Shown piece by piece: positions 1 through 5,368 of a stretch of 5,368 nucleotides of DNA. This DNA is from JBCCZC01 sp039188505 (lineage in GTDB: Bacteria; Pseudomonadota; Gammaproteobacteria; Xanthomonadales; SZUA-38). The translations under genes and the position numbers were made by a program. Position 1 is the stretch's first letter, and each line of letters begins with the position of its first letter. The notes under the pieces were generated by a model, which ran no database searches, was not told the DNA's origin, and saw nothing but the letters and a program-made list of their open reading frames with translations. The stretch covers positions 1-5,368 of the forward strand of contig JBCCZC010000401.1 of the NCBI GenBank assembly GCA_039188505.1. Direction: 5' to 3'.

Positions 1-468
1 GACCTCGCTTCGGCCATCCGCTACTCCGCGGTCTGGTACTACCAGGAGCTCGCCCGGCGTATCGGTCCGGAACGCATGCAGACCTGGATCGACCGCATGG
101 GCTACGGCAACCGCGACATCTCCGGCGGGATTGATCGCTTCTGGCTCGACGGCGGCATGCGCATCTCGCCCCGGGAGCAGATCGCCTTCCTGCACCGCCT
201 CGTGCACGACCGCTTGCCCGTGTCCCCGCGGTCCCAGGCGATCGTCCGCCGCATTCTCGTGCAGGACTACGATGGGCCGGGAGCGCTGTACGGCAAGACC
301 GGCTGGGCCGTGCGCACGACGCCTGAAGTGGGCTGGTTCGTCGGCTGGCTCGAACGCGGTGATGACCGCTGGTTCTTCGCCACCCGCCTCGATATCGAGG
401 CGCCTGCCCACGTGCGGGCGCGCCGTAGCGTCTCCATCGCTGTGCTCGAGGCCCTCGTGGACGACTGA
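1..468 (+). CDS. Class D (OXA-type) serine beta-lactamase, C-terminal 155 residues (5' end outside window)
   Basis: This would hydrolyse beta-lactams in the periplasm through an acylated serine. The visible part covers the second half of the fold. By fragment residue it shows SAV at 9-11 (the class D S-x-V motif), YGN at 35-37, FWLDGG around 47-52 (with the tryptophan that lines the carbamylated-lysine pocket), KTG at 99-101, and GWFVGWLE on the following strand. Arg141 sits where class D enzymes keep the carboxylate-binding arginine (R250 of OXA-48). Compared from memory, the closest well-known relatives are OXA-48 and OXA-10: DISGGIDRFWLDGGMRIS is nearly the same in both. The S-x-x-K nucleophile motif and signal peptide lie upstream and cannot be checked. 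A BlaR1/MecR1-type sensor domain is homologous and also ends this way, so it is a less likely alternative. The reading frame is open from base 1. The next gene follows after 61 bases on the same strand and may be co-transcribed. Confidence 0.93.
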   Translation, partial: DLASAIRYSAVWYYQELARRIGPERMQTWIDRMGYGNRDISGGIDRFWLDGGMRISPREQIAFLHRLVHDRLPVSPRSQAIVRRILVQDYDGPGALYGKTGWAVRTTPEVGWFVGWLERGDDRWFFATRLDIEAPAHVRARRSVSIAVLEALVDD

Positions 469-517
469 ACCTGCGGGCGATCTGCGCCTTTGCCGGTCTC
501 CTGCGGCGTCGTGAAAG

Positions 518-522
518 CGGAA
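518..522 (+). promoter_or_regulatory. Probable ribosome binding site of the 530-973 gene
   Basis: GCGGAA, with GGA at 519-521, lies 8 bases before the ATG at 530. It is a modest purine-rich match at normal spacing and supports 530 as the start. No other clear ribosome binding site is visible between the beta-lactamase stop and this ATG. Confidence 0.45.
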
Positions 523-529
523 ACAGATC

Positions 530-973
530 ATGCAGGACACGATCCGGGAACAGCTGCGGCGCAACGCCGTCGCCCTCATCAGCCTGACGGTCGCCGTCGT
601 CAGCCTCGGCTACAACACCTGGCGCAACGAGACGACCGAGGCCCAGCGCAATACACGGCACGCGTCCTTCGTCCTCGTCGAAGACCTGGCGCGGCTACAG
701 TCGGTGGCCAACACCCTAGTCTATGCGCCCGAGCGCGACCCGGGCGCCTGGGTCGAGGGCTGGGGACTCGTGGCGAGCGTCGACACCCTGGGCGAGCTAC
801 TGCCGGAACCGATACCGACGGCCGCCGGAGCGCTCCGGGAAACCTGGGAGGTGACCTTCGAGGATCTGAGCGCCGCCGATCGAGACCGGGCGCTGGCGGC
901 GGATGAGATGCTGGGCCGGCGCATCAGCGCGACGCGCGAGGCTGTCGTCGGCTACCTGCGTTCGCTGGACTGA
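530..973 (+). CDS. Small single-pass membrane protein of unknown function (147 aa)
   Basis: I do not recognise a named family. The protein has a short N-terminus with basic residues (R6, R10, R11), one hydrophobic segment at about residues 13-28 (AVALISLTVAVVSLGY), then YNTWRNETTE at 28-37 and a mostly helical, charged domain to residue 147. The positive charges before the segment predict an N-in topology with the bulk of the protein in the periplasm, though a cytoplasmic orientation cannot be excluded. There is no signal-peptidase site, so the segment is probably an anchor. I have the impression that the YNTWRNE stretch after an N-terminal helix recurs in uncharacterised gammaproteobacterial proteins, but I cannot verify this. 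Codon use resembles the neighbours (GC-rich third positions) and the frame is intact. It follows the beta-lactamase by 61 bases, and its last 22 bases overlap the convergent peptidase gene. Confidence 0.8.
   Translation: MQDTIREQLRRNAVALISLTVAVVSLGYNTWRNETTEAQRNTRHASFVLVEDLARLQSVANTLVYAPERDPGAWVEGWGLVASVDTLGELLPEPIPTAAGALRETWEVTFEDLSAADRDRALAADEMLGRRISATREAVVGYLRSLD
952..973. other. Convergent 3' overlap of two genes (22 bp)
   Basis: The plus-strand gene stops with TGA at 971-973. The minus-strand peptidase gene stops with TAG read on the complement of 952-954. The two reading frames therefore share 22 bases tail to tail, which leaves no room for an intergenic terminator, and transcripts from the two sides must overlap. 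Confidence 0.85.
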
Positions 974-2196
974 GTGTCGGAGACGAGTCCGGCGGCGATC
1001 TCGATCGCGCGGTCGAGCTGAATGTCCCGGCCGGCGGCGAACGCCGGGTCGAAGGGTACCTCGATGTCCGGGGCTACGCCCACGCCTTCGAGCCGCTTTC
1101 CGTCGACCGCGACGTCGGCTGAGGCGACATAGAGCAGGCTGCCGTCGCTGAGCGCGCTGATGCGCCCGGCGACCACGGCGCCCGCCGTGCGCTCACCCAC
1201 GATCGGTCCTTTCCCGAGGGACCGGAAGCCATGGGCGATCAGCTCCTTGCCCGAGCGCGACCTCTCGTCCGTGAGCAGCACGACGGGCCGGGACCAGCCC
1301 GAGGCGAAGCTCATCGTCGTACCGTCCCGGCCGGTGCTGCCGGCCTCGACGTGCCGGTCGACGAACAGGTTCAGGAAGCGCGGGCTCGCGCCGCCCCAGC
1401 CGCCGCGAACGTCGAGTACCAGCGCATCGGCATCGCGCAGGCTGCCGTTCAGCAGCTCGCCGACGAGAATGTCCTGGTAGCGCTGCCCGGCCCAGGACCA
1501 CGGACGGATCACGCCGATGGCGGCGCTTCCGAGGGCCACCGTACGTGTGCTCTCGCGCATCGCGGTCTCGAACATCGTGCGGCCGTCGAGCGCTGCCGGC
1601 GTCACGGTGACCGTCTGCGTTTCCCCGGGGCGGCGTTCGACCGTAAGCGCCACGCCCTCGCCGGCACGTCCCGCGAAGGAGCGGATGGGATGGAACCGCG
1701 CGCCGTCGGCGCTGACGAGGCGATCGCCAAGGAGGACGCCCGCCTCGCTCGCGGGAAAGCCATTGAGGACGCCGGTCACGAACCAGCCCTGCGCGCGGCG
1801 CTCGAGCTGGACGCCAATACCGTGGTAGACGGGCGCTCCGTCGACGAGCCAGGGCGCAAGTGCCTTGGCGAGCGGGGCGTAGCCGTCCACGAAGACGCCG
1901 GCGAGCTGGTACCAAGCCGGCTCGTCGCGGGTGTAGAGGCGCGTGTGGGAGGCTTCCAGCTCGGCCAGGAGTTCGTTGAAGAGGGCCGCGAACGCTTCGC
2001 GGTCCATGTCGGCTTCGAGGCGTTGCCGATAGCTGGCGGTGACGGCAGGCCAGTCGAGGCCGTTCATGGCGGGGTCGAAGAACTGCGCCTCGACGATCGC
2101 GGTCGCCTCGTCGAACAGGGCGGGCCAGTCCTCGGCCGTCGCCGATAGCGAGACTGCGAGCAGCAGCGCGGCCGCGCAGTGGCGCACGAGACTCAC
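952..2196 (-). CDS. Exported S41-family (tail-specific/C-terminal-processing type) peptidase with PDZ domain (414 aa)
   Basis: This is a predicted periplasmic or outer-envelope serine peptidase of the S41 family. Residues 1-21 form a signal peptide with a basic start, hydrophobic core AAALLLAVSL and an A-T-A cleavage site. Residues about 24-90 form the helical N-terminal cap ending in SHTRLYT. Residues about 124-200 look like a PDZ domain (GIGVQLERR, then GFPASEAGVLLGDRLVSADG). Residues about 220-385 are the catalytic core: LDVRGGWGG at 261-269, the presumed nucleophile Ser315 in RSRSGKE, and VGERTAGA at 333-340. CtpA/Prc proteases have G-K-G here with a catalytic lysine. This protein has alanine at that place, as in many non-CtpA S41 members, so its mechanism is probably not a simple Ser-Lys dyad. 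The GTG start overlaps the ubiB stop by 4 bases, and I see no good ribosome binding site, so translation is likely coupled to ubiB. Substrates are unknown. The family call is firm; the specific role is not. Confidence 0.9.
   Translation of the reverse strand: MSLVRHCAAALLLAVSLSATAEDWPALFDEATAIVEAQFFDPAMNGLDWPAVTASYRQRLEADMDREAFAALFNELLAELEASHTRLYTRDEPAWYQLAGVFVDGYAPLAKALAPWLVDGAPVYHGIGVQLERRAQGWFVTGVLNGFPASEAGVLLGDRLVSADGARFHPIRSFAGRAGEGVALTVERRPGETQTVTVTPAALDGRTMFETAMRESTRTVALGSAAIGVIRPWSWAGQRYQDILVGELLNGSLRDADALVLDVRGGWGGASPRFLNLFVDRHVEAGSTGRDGTTMSFASGWSRPVVLLTDERSRSGKELIAHGFRSLGKGPIVGERTAGAVVAGRISALSDGSLLYVASADVAVDGKRLEGVGVAPDIEVPFDPAFAAGRDIQLDRAIEIAAGLVSDTQSSERR
2193..2196 (-). other. GTGA start/stop overlap, ubiB to peptidase
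   Basis: Read on the minus strand, GTGA combines the GTG start of the peptidase with the TGA stop of ubiB. The preceding bases (CTGCGGCA) are a poor Shine-Dalgarno match, which favours re-initiation by ribosomes finishing ubiB. Confidence 0.75.
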
Positions 2197-3851
2197 TGCC
2201 GCAGCGCGCGCACGCCCGCGACGAACGATAGCCCGAGGGCGATGAGGCCCGGCACAGGCTGGCCCTGCCAGAGCGGTCCAGGGCCCTCCAGCGCGAGCAT
2301 GACGCTGCCGCTGATGCCGAACGCGGCGGTGAAGATGGCCCAGGTTACGCGTCGCTGGCGGGCCTCGGCGGCCGACTGGTTCGCTTCCCGGTCCGGATCG
2401 CGGACCTCGAACTGGAGGCGGCCCTCGGCTGCCTTCTCGACGACGTCGAAGAGCATCGACGGTAGCCGCGGTGTCTTGTCGATCCAGAGCGGCAGCTGGT
2501 TGCGCATATCGCGCGCGGCGCCCTCGAGGCCGTGCCGCTCCTGCAGGATCTTGATGAGGATCGGGCGGGCGGTACCCCAGATGTCGAGCTCGGGATAGAG
2601 CTGGCGGCCAAGCCCCTCGATGTTCAGCAGCGTCTTCTGCAGGAGCACGAGCTCGGGCTGCACGATCAGATCGAACTGCCGGGCAACGGCGAAGAGCTGG
2701 AGCAGCACCTCGGCGAAGGAGATCTCGCTGAGGCTGCGCGCGAACTGCGGCTCCGAGACCGTCCGAACGGCCTGTTCGAGCTCGTCGACGCGCACCGTGT
2801 CCGGCACCCAGCCGGCCTCGATGTGGAGGGCCGCCACGCGGCCGTAGTCCTGGGCGAAGAAGGCCAGGAAGTTCTCCGCGAGGAAGTGATAGTGGGCCGG
2901 CGGCAGGGAGCCCATGATCCCGAAGTCGAGCGCGATGTAGGTCGGATCGGCCGGATCGGTGGCGTCGACGAGGATGTTCCCCGGGTGCATGTCCGCATGG
3001 AAGTAGTTGTCGCGGAAGACCTGCGTGTAGAAGATCCGGATGCCGCGCTCGGCGAGCAGCTTGATGTCGACGTTGGCGGCCTGCAGCGCGTCGAGGTCGT
3101 CGATGGGGATGCCGAAGACGCGCTCCATGGTCAGCACGTCGCCCTTCGTGAGTGCCCAGTGGATCTCGGGTACCCGGAGCTCGGGCGAGCCTTCGAAGTT
3201 ACGCTTCAGCTGGGAGGCGCTGGCCGCCTCGCGCTGCAGATCGAGCTCGTTGAAGATGGTCTTCTCGAACTCGCCGGCGATCTCCTCGGGGCGCAGCAGG
3301 TGGCCGCTCGGGTGGTAGCGGCGCGCGAGCTTCGCGATGAGCTGAATGAGGCCGACGTCCTCCTCGATGGTCTCGCGGATACCGGGCCGGAGCACCTTCA
3401 GCACGACCTGCCGTCCGTCCTTCAGCTTCGCCGAATGGACCTGCGCCACCGACGCTGACGCCAGGGCCGTGGCGTCGAAGTCGTCGAAATGCGTCGCGAT
3501 CGACTCGCCGAGGCTGCGCTCGATCGAAACGACGGCCTGGTCGCCCGGGAACGGTTCGACCTGGTCCTGCAGCAGGGCCAGCTCCTCGGCGATGTCGTCA
3601 GGAAGCAGGTCGCGGCGGGTGGACAGGACCTGGCCGAACTTCACGAAGATCGGCCCCAGCTCCTGCAGCGCCAGACGCAGCCGCTTGCCGCGACCGAACT
3701 CGCTGACGTGGCGTCGGCCCCAGGGCGACAGGACACGAACGTAGCGCAGGGCGCTGAAGCCCGGGACCGCCAGGAGGTATTCGTCGAGGCGATACCGTGC
3801 CAGTACCGTACCGATGCGCAGCAGGCGCCGCGCCTGGCGTAGCGGCATCAT
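2193..3851 (-). CDS. ubiB: UbiB, atypical (ABC1/ADCK-type) kinase-like ATPase of ubiquinone biosynthesis (552 aa)
   Basis: UbiB is a membrane-anchored member of the protein-kinase-like fold needed for coenzyme Q synthesis. In this family it acts as an ATPase thought to help extract or present lipid intermediates to the soluble Ubi enzymes. The family signatures are present in order: KFGQ at 71-74 (the K-x-G-Q N-terminal motif), the alanine-rich replacement of the glycine loop, ASASVAQVHSA at 131-141, the nucleotide-binding lysine 152 in VVLKV, ERVFGIPIDD at 243-252, the catalytic loop FHADMHPGN at 284-292, and the metal-binding DFG at 309-311. Two C-terminal hydrophobic segments (about 504-521 and 532-549) match the usual membrane anchor. 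The length is close to the roughly 545 residues of the E. coli protein. The start is ATGATG, and the first ATG overlaps the ubiJ stop by 4 bases. GGAA lies just upstream and would suit the second ATG (residue 2) slightly better. Confidence 0.97.
   Translation of the reverse strand: MMPLRQARRLLRIGTVLARYRLDEYLLAVPGFSALRYVRVLSPWGRRHVSEFGRGKRLRLALQELGPIFVKFGQVLSTRRDLLPDDIAEELALLQDQVEPFPGDQAVVSIERSLGESIATHFDDFDATALASASVAQVHSAKLKDGRQVVLKVLRPGIRETIEEDVGLIQLIAKLARRYHPSGHLLRPEEIAGEFEKTIFNELDLQREAASASQLKRNFEGSPELRVPEIHWALTKGDVLTMERVFGIPIDDLDALQAANVDIKLLAERGIRIFYTQVFRDNYFHADMHPGNILVDATDPADPTYIALDFGIMGSLPPAHYHFLAENFLAFFAQDYGRVAALHIEAGWVPDTVRVDELEQAVRTVSEPQFARSLSEISFAEVLLQLFAVARQFDLIVQPELVLLQKTLLNIEGLGRQLYPELDIWGTARPILIKILQERHGLEGAARDMRNQLPLWIDKTPRLPSMLFDVVEKAAEGRLQFEVRDPDREANQSAAEARQRRVTWAIFTAAFGISGSVMLALEGPGPLWQGQPVPGLIALGLSFVAGVRALRQ
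3848..3851 (-). other. ATGA start/stop overlap, ubiJ to ubiB
   Basis: On the minus strand the ATG of ubiB and the TGA stop of ubiJ share the four bases ATGA. This is typical of translationally coupled genes whose products are needed together. Confidence 0.8.
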
Positions 3852-4447
3852 CGCGTTCCGGCGAGCTGCTTGACGCGCTTCTCGAGCCGCGCAACGTCGT
3901 CGCGGAGGTCATCGACGTCGTCGAGGAACGCCTCCATCTCCGGCGCGGCCACGAGCTGCCGGCTTTCCTCGGTCAGGTACTCGCTCACGTCCTCGGCGAA
4001 GCGCACGCTGGTGCGGCGGGCCCAGCCCATCCCGTTCTCGAGGAAGCGAGCGAGCTGCACCCCCAGCACGTCGCCGAAGAGCTGCGCCATCGATTCCTCG
4101 AAATCCGGTTTGAGTTCGGTGAAGAACTGCTGGAAGCGGCGGGCCGTCTCCGTGTCACCGCTCAGCTCGATCTGTCCCGCTGCGGCCTGGCCGCCGCTAC
4201 CGCCAAGGGCGAGGAAGGCGCCCGGAGAGGCGCGCAGCCAGGCGTCGGCCGGCGCTTCCTCGACCGGTCCGAAGCGGAAGCGGCCTTCTTCGACGGTGAG
4301 TGCAAACTCGATCTCGGGCCCCGTGATGCCGATGGCCACGCGCCGCCCCTCGAGCTTGCGCAGCTTCTTGCGCGCCTCGGGATCCATGGCGACGTAGCGA
4401 TTCAGCGTCGCCGCCATGGCGCGCCCGACCTGCTCGCGGGGATTCAT
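3848..4447 (-). CDS. ubiJ: UbiJ, SCP2-domain ubiquinone biosynthesis accessory factor (199 aa)
   Basis: UbiJ is a non-enzymatic factor of aerobic ubiquinone synthesis. In E. coli it binds lipids through an SCP2 fold and organises the cytosolic Ubi complex together with UbiK. Here residues about 10-110 give the SCP2-like domain: RRVAIGITGPEIEFALTVEE at 35-54, then GQIELSGDTETARRFQQFF at 91-109, where the SGD turn is typical. Residues about 113-165 are helical. Residues 170-197 (AFLDDVDDLRDDVARLEKRV and flanks) form a charged coiled coil like the one at the C-terminus of known UbiJ proteins. The length matches the family's usual 200 or so residues. The position between ubiE and ubiB is the conserved one. 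The start ATG overlaps the ubiE stop by 4 bases and has its own GAGGG. A glycine/alanine-rich patch (GGSGGQAAAG) sits in a loop before the SGD turn. Confidence 0.94.
   Translation of the reverse strand: MNPREQVGRAMAATLNRYVAMDPEARKKLRKLEGRRVAIGITGPEIEFALTVEEGRFRFGPVEEAPADAWLRASPGAFLALGGSGGQAAAGQIELSGDTETARRFQQFFTELKPDFEESMAQLFGDVLGVQLARFLENGMGWARRTSVRFAEDVSEYLTEESRQLVAAPEMEAFLDDVDDLRDDVARLEKRVKQLAGTR
4444..4447 (-). other. ATGA start/stop overlap, ubiE to ubiJ
   Basis: The ATG of ubiJ and the TGA stop of ubiE share four bases on the minus strand, giving the same junction design as ubiJ-ubiB. Confidence 0.8.
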
Positions 4448-5190
4448 GTCCGGAAGCCCTCATGGATGGCGCAGATGCCCATCGTCAGGTTGCGATACCC
4501 GACCATTTCGAGGCCGGCGTCGACCATCATCTCCTTCAGCGATTCCTGGTTCGGGTGCTTGCGGATCGACTCGGCGAGGTACTGGTAGCTATCCGGATCA
4601 CCGGCGAAGCGCGCACCCAGGCGCGGCAGGACGTTGAAGGAATACCAGTCGTAGAACGGCCGGAGCAGCTCCGGTCGGACCTGGGAGAACTCGAGGATTG
4701 CGGTCATGCCGCCGGGGCGCAGCACCCGCGCCATCTCGGCGAGCGCCTTCTCCTTGTGGGTGACGTTCCGCAGGCCGAAGGCCATGGTGATACGGTCGAG
4801 GCTCTGGTCGGGGAAGGGCAGGGCCTCCGCGTTCATCTGGGCAACGGTCACGCGGTTCGCGCGGCCGCGATCCAGGAGCCGGTCGCGCCCGACGCTGAGC
4901 ATCGCCGCGTTGATGTCCCCCAGGACGATGTGGCCCGTGTCGCCCAGCTTCGGCGCCATCAGTGCGGCGATGTCGCCGGTGCCGCCGGCGAGGTCCAGAA
5001 TGTCCATGCCCGGCCGCAGCCGGAGCGTGCTGACGAAGTGGCGCTTCCACAGGCGGTGGATACCCAGCGACATCAGGTCGTTCATGAGGTCGTAGTTGCC
5101 CGCGACCGAGGTGAATACCTCGCCCACGAGGGCCTGCTTGTCCTGGACCGCGACGTCGCGGTAGCCGAAATGGGTGGTCGAATCGCTCAT
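4444..5190 (-). CDS. ubiE: UbiE, SAM-dependent C-methyltransferase of ubiquinone/menaquinone biosynthesis (248 aa)
   Basis: UbiE methylates the ring carbon of the demethylated benzoquinol intermediate on the way to ubiquinone, and demethylmenaquinol where menaquinone is made. The whole family pattern is visible: THFGYRDVAVQDK at 6-18, VFTSVAGNYDLMND at 25-38, the SAM-binding motif LDLAGGTGD at 65-73, acidic GDIN at 91-94, AEALPFPD at 121-128, the signature FGLRNVTHKEKAL at 138-150, RVLRPGG at 155-161, EFSQ at 167-170 and the C-terminal SIRKHPNQESL. The length fits the roughly 251 residues of E. coli UbiE. The frame stays open upstream to 5334, but that extension overlaps the preceding gene in another frame and looks nothing like UbiE, so the ATG at 5190 (MSDSTTHFGY) is chosen. 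It lies 22 bases after the upstream stop. Confidence 0.97.
   Translation of the reverse strand: MSDSTTHFGYRDVAVQDKQALVGEVFTSVAGNYDLMNDLMSLGIHRLWKRHFVSTLRLRPGMDILDLAGGTGDIAALMAPKLGDTGHIVLGDINAAMLSVGRDRLLDRGRANRVTVAQMNAEALPFPDQSLDRITMAFGLRNVTHKEKALAEMARVLRPGGMTAILEFSQVRPELLRPFYDWYSFNVLPRLGARFAGDPDSYQYLAESIRKHPNQESLKEMMVDAGLEMVGYRNLTMGICAIHEGFRT
4457..4461 (-). promoter_or_regulatory. Ribosome binding site of ubiJ
   Basis: GAGGG on the minus strand lies inside the ubiE coding end, 9 bases before the ubiJ ATG. It is the best Shine-Dalgarno match at any of the operon junctions and fixes the ubiJ start at 4447. Confidence 0.6.
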
Positions 5191-5205
5191 GCGTTGCGGG
5201 ATCGT

Positions 5206-5209
5206 TCCT
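5206..5209 (-). promoter_or_regulatory. Possible, badly spaced ribosome binding site of ubiE
   Basis: AGGA on the minus strand lies 15 bases before the ubiE ATG, longer than the usual 5-10. No better match lies closer. Either it works poorly or ubiE depends partly on ribosomes arriving from the gene upstream, whose stop codon lies 22 bases away. Confidence 0.3.
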
Positions 5210-5212
5210 GTC

Positions 5213-5368
5213 TCAGGGTTCGCGGCTGGCGCCGGCGGCCTCGAGTTCGTCGAGGTATTCCTGCCAGTATCGCGCCTGGTTCGTGCCGAGGTCGTGGAGC
5301 TTCTGCCAGGTGTAAAGCCCCGTGTCGTGGCCATCGTCGAAAACGAGCCGTACGGCGTAGTGGCCGAC
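5213..5368 (-). CDS. DUF971 / GBBH-like N-terminal domain protein, C-terminal 51 residues (5' end outside window)
   Basis: Read on the minus strand from the window edge, the frame gives VGHYAVRLVFDDGHDTGLYT followed by WQKLHDLG, a helical tail and a TGA stop at 5213-5215. The VGxYAVRLxFxDGHDTGxY block is the hallmark of the small DUF971 proteins, which correspond to the N-terminal domain of gamma-butyrobetaine hydroxylase and are often seen near hslVU and ubiE in gammaproteobacteria. The fold is small and metal-binding in some relatives, but no function is firmly established for the free-standing form. Residues after about 29 (NQARYWQEYLDELEAAGA) form an extra amphipathic tail. The gene ends 22 bases before ubiE on the same strand, so it probably belongs to the same transcript and may carry the operon's promoter further upstream, outside this window. 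Confidence 0.88.
   Translation of the reverse strand, partial: VGHYAVRLVFDDGHDTGLYTWQKLHDLGTNQARYWQEYLDELEAAGASREP

Noticed and set aside
469..529. The gap between the beta-lactamase and the next gene, inspected for a terminator or promoter.
   Set aside because: There is no stable hairpin with a T-run and no recognisable -35/-10 pair. Only a modest ribosome binding site could be supported.
490..906. A 138-codon frame overlapping the 530-973 gene in another frame.
   Set aside because: The translation is rich in R, G, P and Q, typical of an out-of-frame reading in high-GC DNA. The 530-973 frame has a coherent membrane segment and natural composition.
967..990. Inverted repeat GGACT...AGTCC near the convergent gene ends, considered as a terminator.
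   Set aside because: The stem is only 5 bp with a 14-base loop and no T-run on either strand, so it is not better than chance in GC-rich sequence.
1231..2148. A 305-codon open frame on the plus strand opposite the S41 peptidase gene.
   Set aside because: It is a GC-driven antisense shadow: its translation is low-complexity and rich in R, A, G and E, with no domain I can see, while the minus strand gives a clear peptidase.
2532..3458. A 308-codon open frame on the plus strand opposite ubiB.
   Set aside because: It is an antisense shadow of a strongly conserved gene. The translation is full of L, E, V, D and R without motifs, and it has no convincing start context.
3797..4588. A 263-codon open frame on the plus strand spanning the ends of ubiB, ubiJ and ubiE.
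   Set aside because: It crosses three real genes on the opposite strand and shows no domain or ribosome binding site.
5191..5334. A 48-codon in-frame N-terminal extension of ubiE.
   Set aside because: The extra residues are rich in T, R, S and P and unlike any UbiE. They overlap the DUF971 gene in a different frame, and the family start at MSDSTTHFGY fits the usual length.

Overview
This window carries seven genes in two convergent blocks on high-GC DNA (roughly two-thirds G+C by eye). The content points to a gammaproteobacterium, because ubiE-ubiJ-ubiB is the classical ubiquinone cluster of that class and ubiJ is a proteobacterial gene. The short DUF971-type tail in front of ubiE resembles the arrangement seen near hslVU in pseudomonads and in purple-sulfur or halophilic gammaproteobacteria. 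I cannot name the genus.

Left block, plus strand (1-973). The window opens inside a class D (OXA-type) beta-lactamase that has lost its N-terminus to the window edge but keeps the SxV, YGN, FWLDGG and KTG motifs. After 61 bases comes a complete 147-residue protein of unknown function with one N-terminal membrane anchor.

Right block, minus strand (5368 down to 952). In transcription order: the C-terminal end of a DUF971 (GBBH-like N-terminal domain) protein, ubiE (C-methyltransferase), ubiJ (SCP2-type lipid-binding accessory factor), ubiB (atypical kinase/ATPase with a C-terminal membrane anchor) and a secreted S41-family peptidase with a PDZ domain. The DUF971 gene and ubiE are 22 bases apart. 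Every later junction is a 4-base start/stop overlap (ATGA, ATGA, GTGA), so this looks like one translationally coupled operon. UbiE, UbiJ and UbiB act in ubiquinone biosynthesis at the inner membrane. The exported peptidase is the unexpected member.

The two blocks meet tail to tail, and the last 22 bases of the small membrane-protein gene overlap the 3' end of the peptidase gene on the other strand. There is no intergenic space over 300 bases, and I see no RNA gene, mobile element, CRISPR array or convincing terminator. Most of the window is ordinary core metabolism. The points worth a second look are the OXA-48-like active-site loop of the beta-lactamase, the peptidase coupled to the ubiquinone operon, and the uncharacterised anchored protein beside the beta-lactamase. 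I found no clear evidence of a wholly new system.
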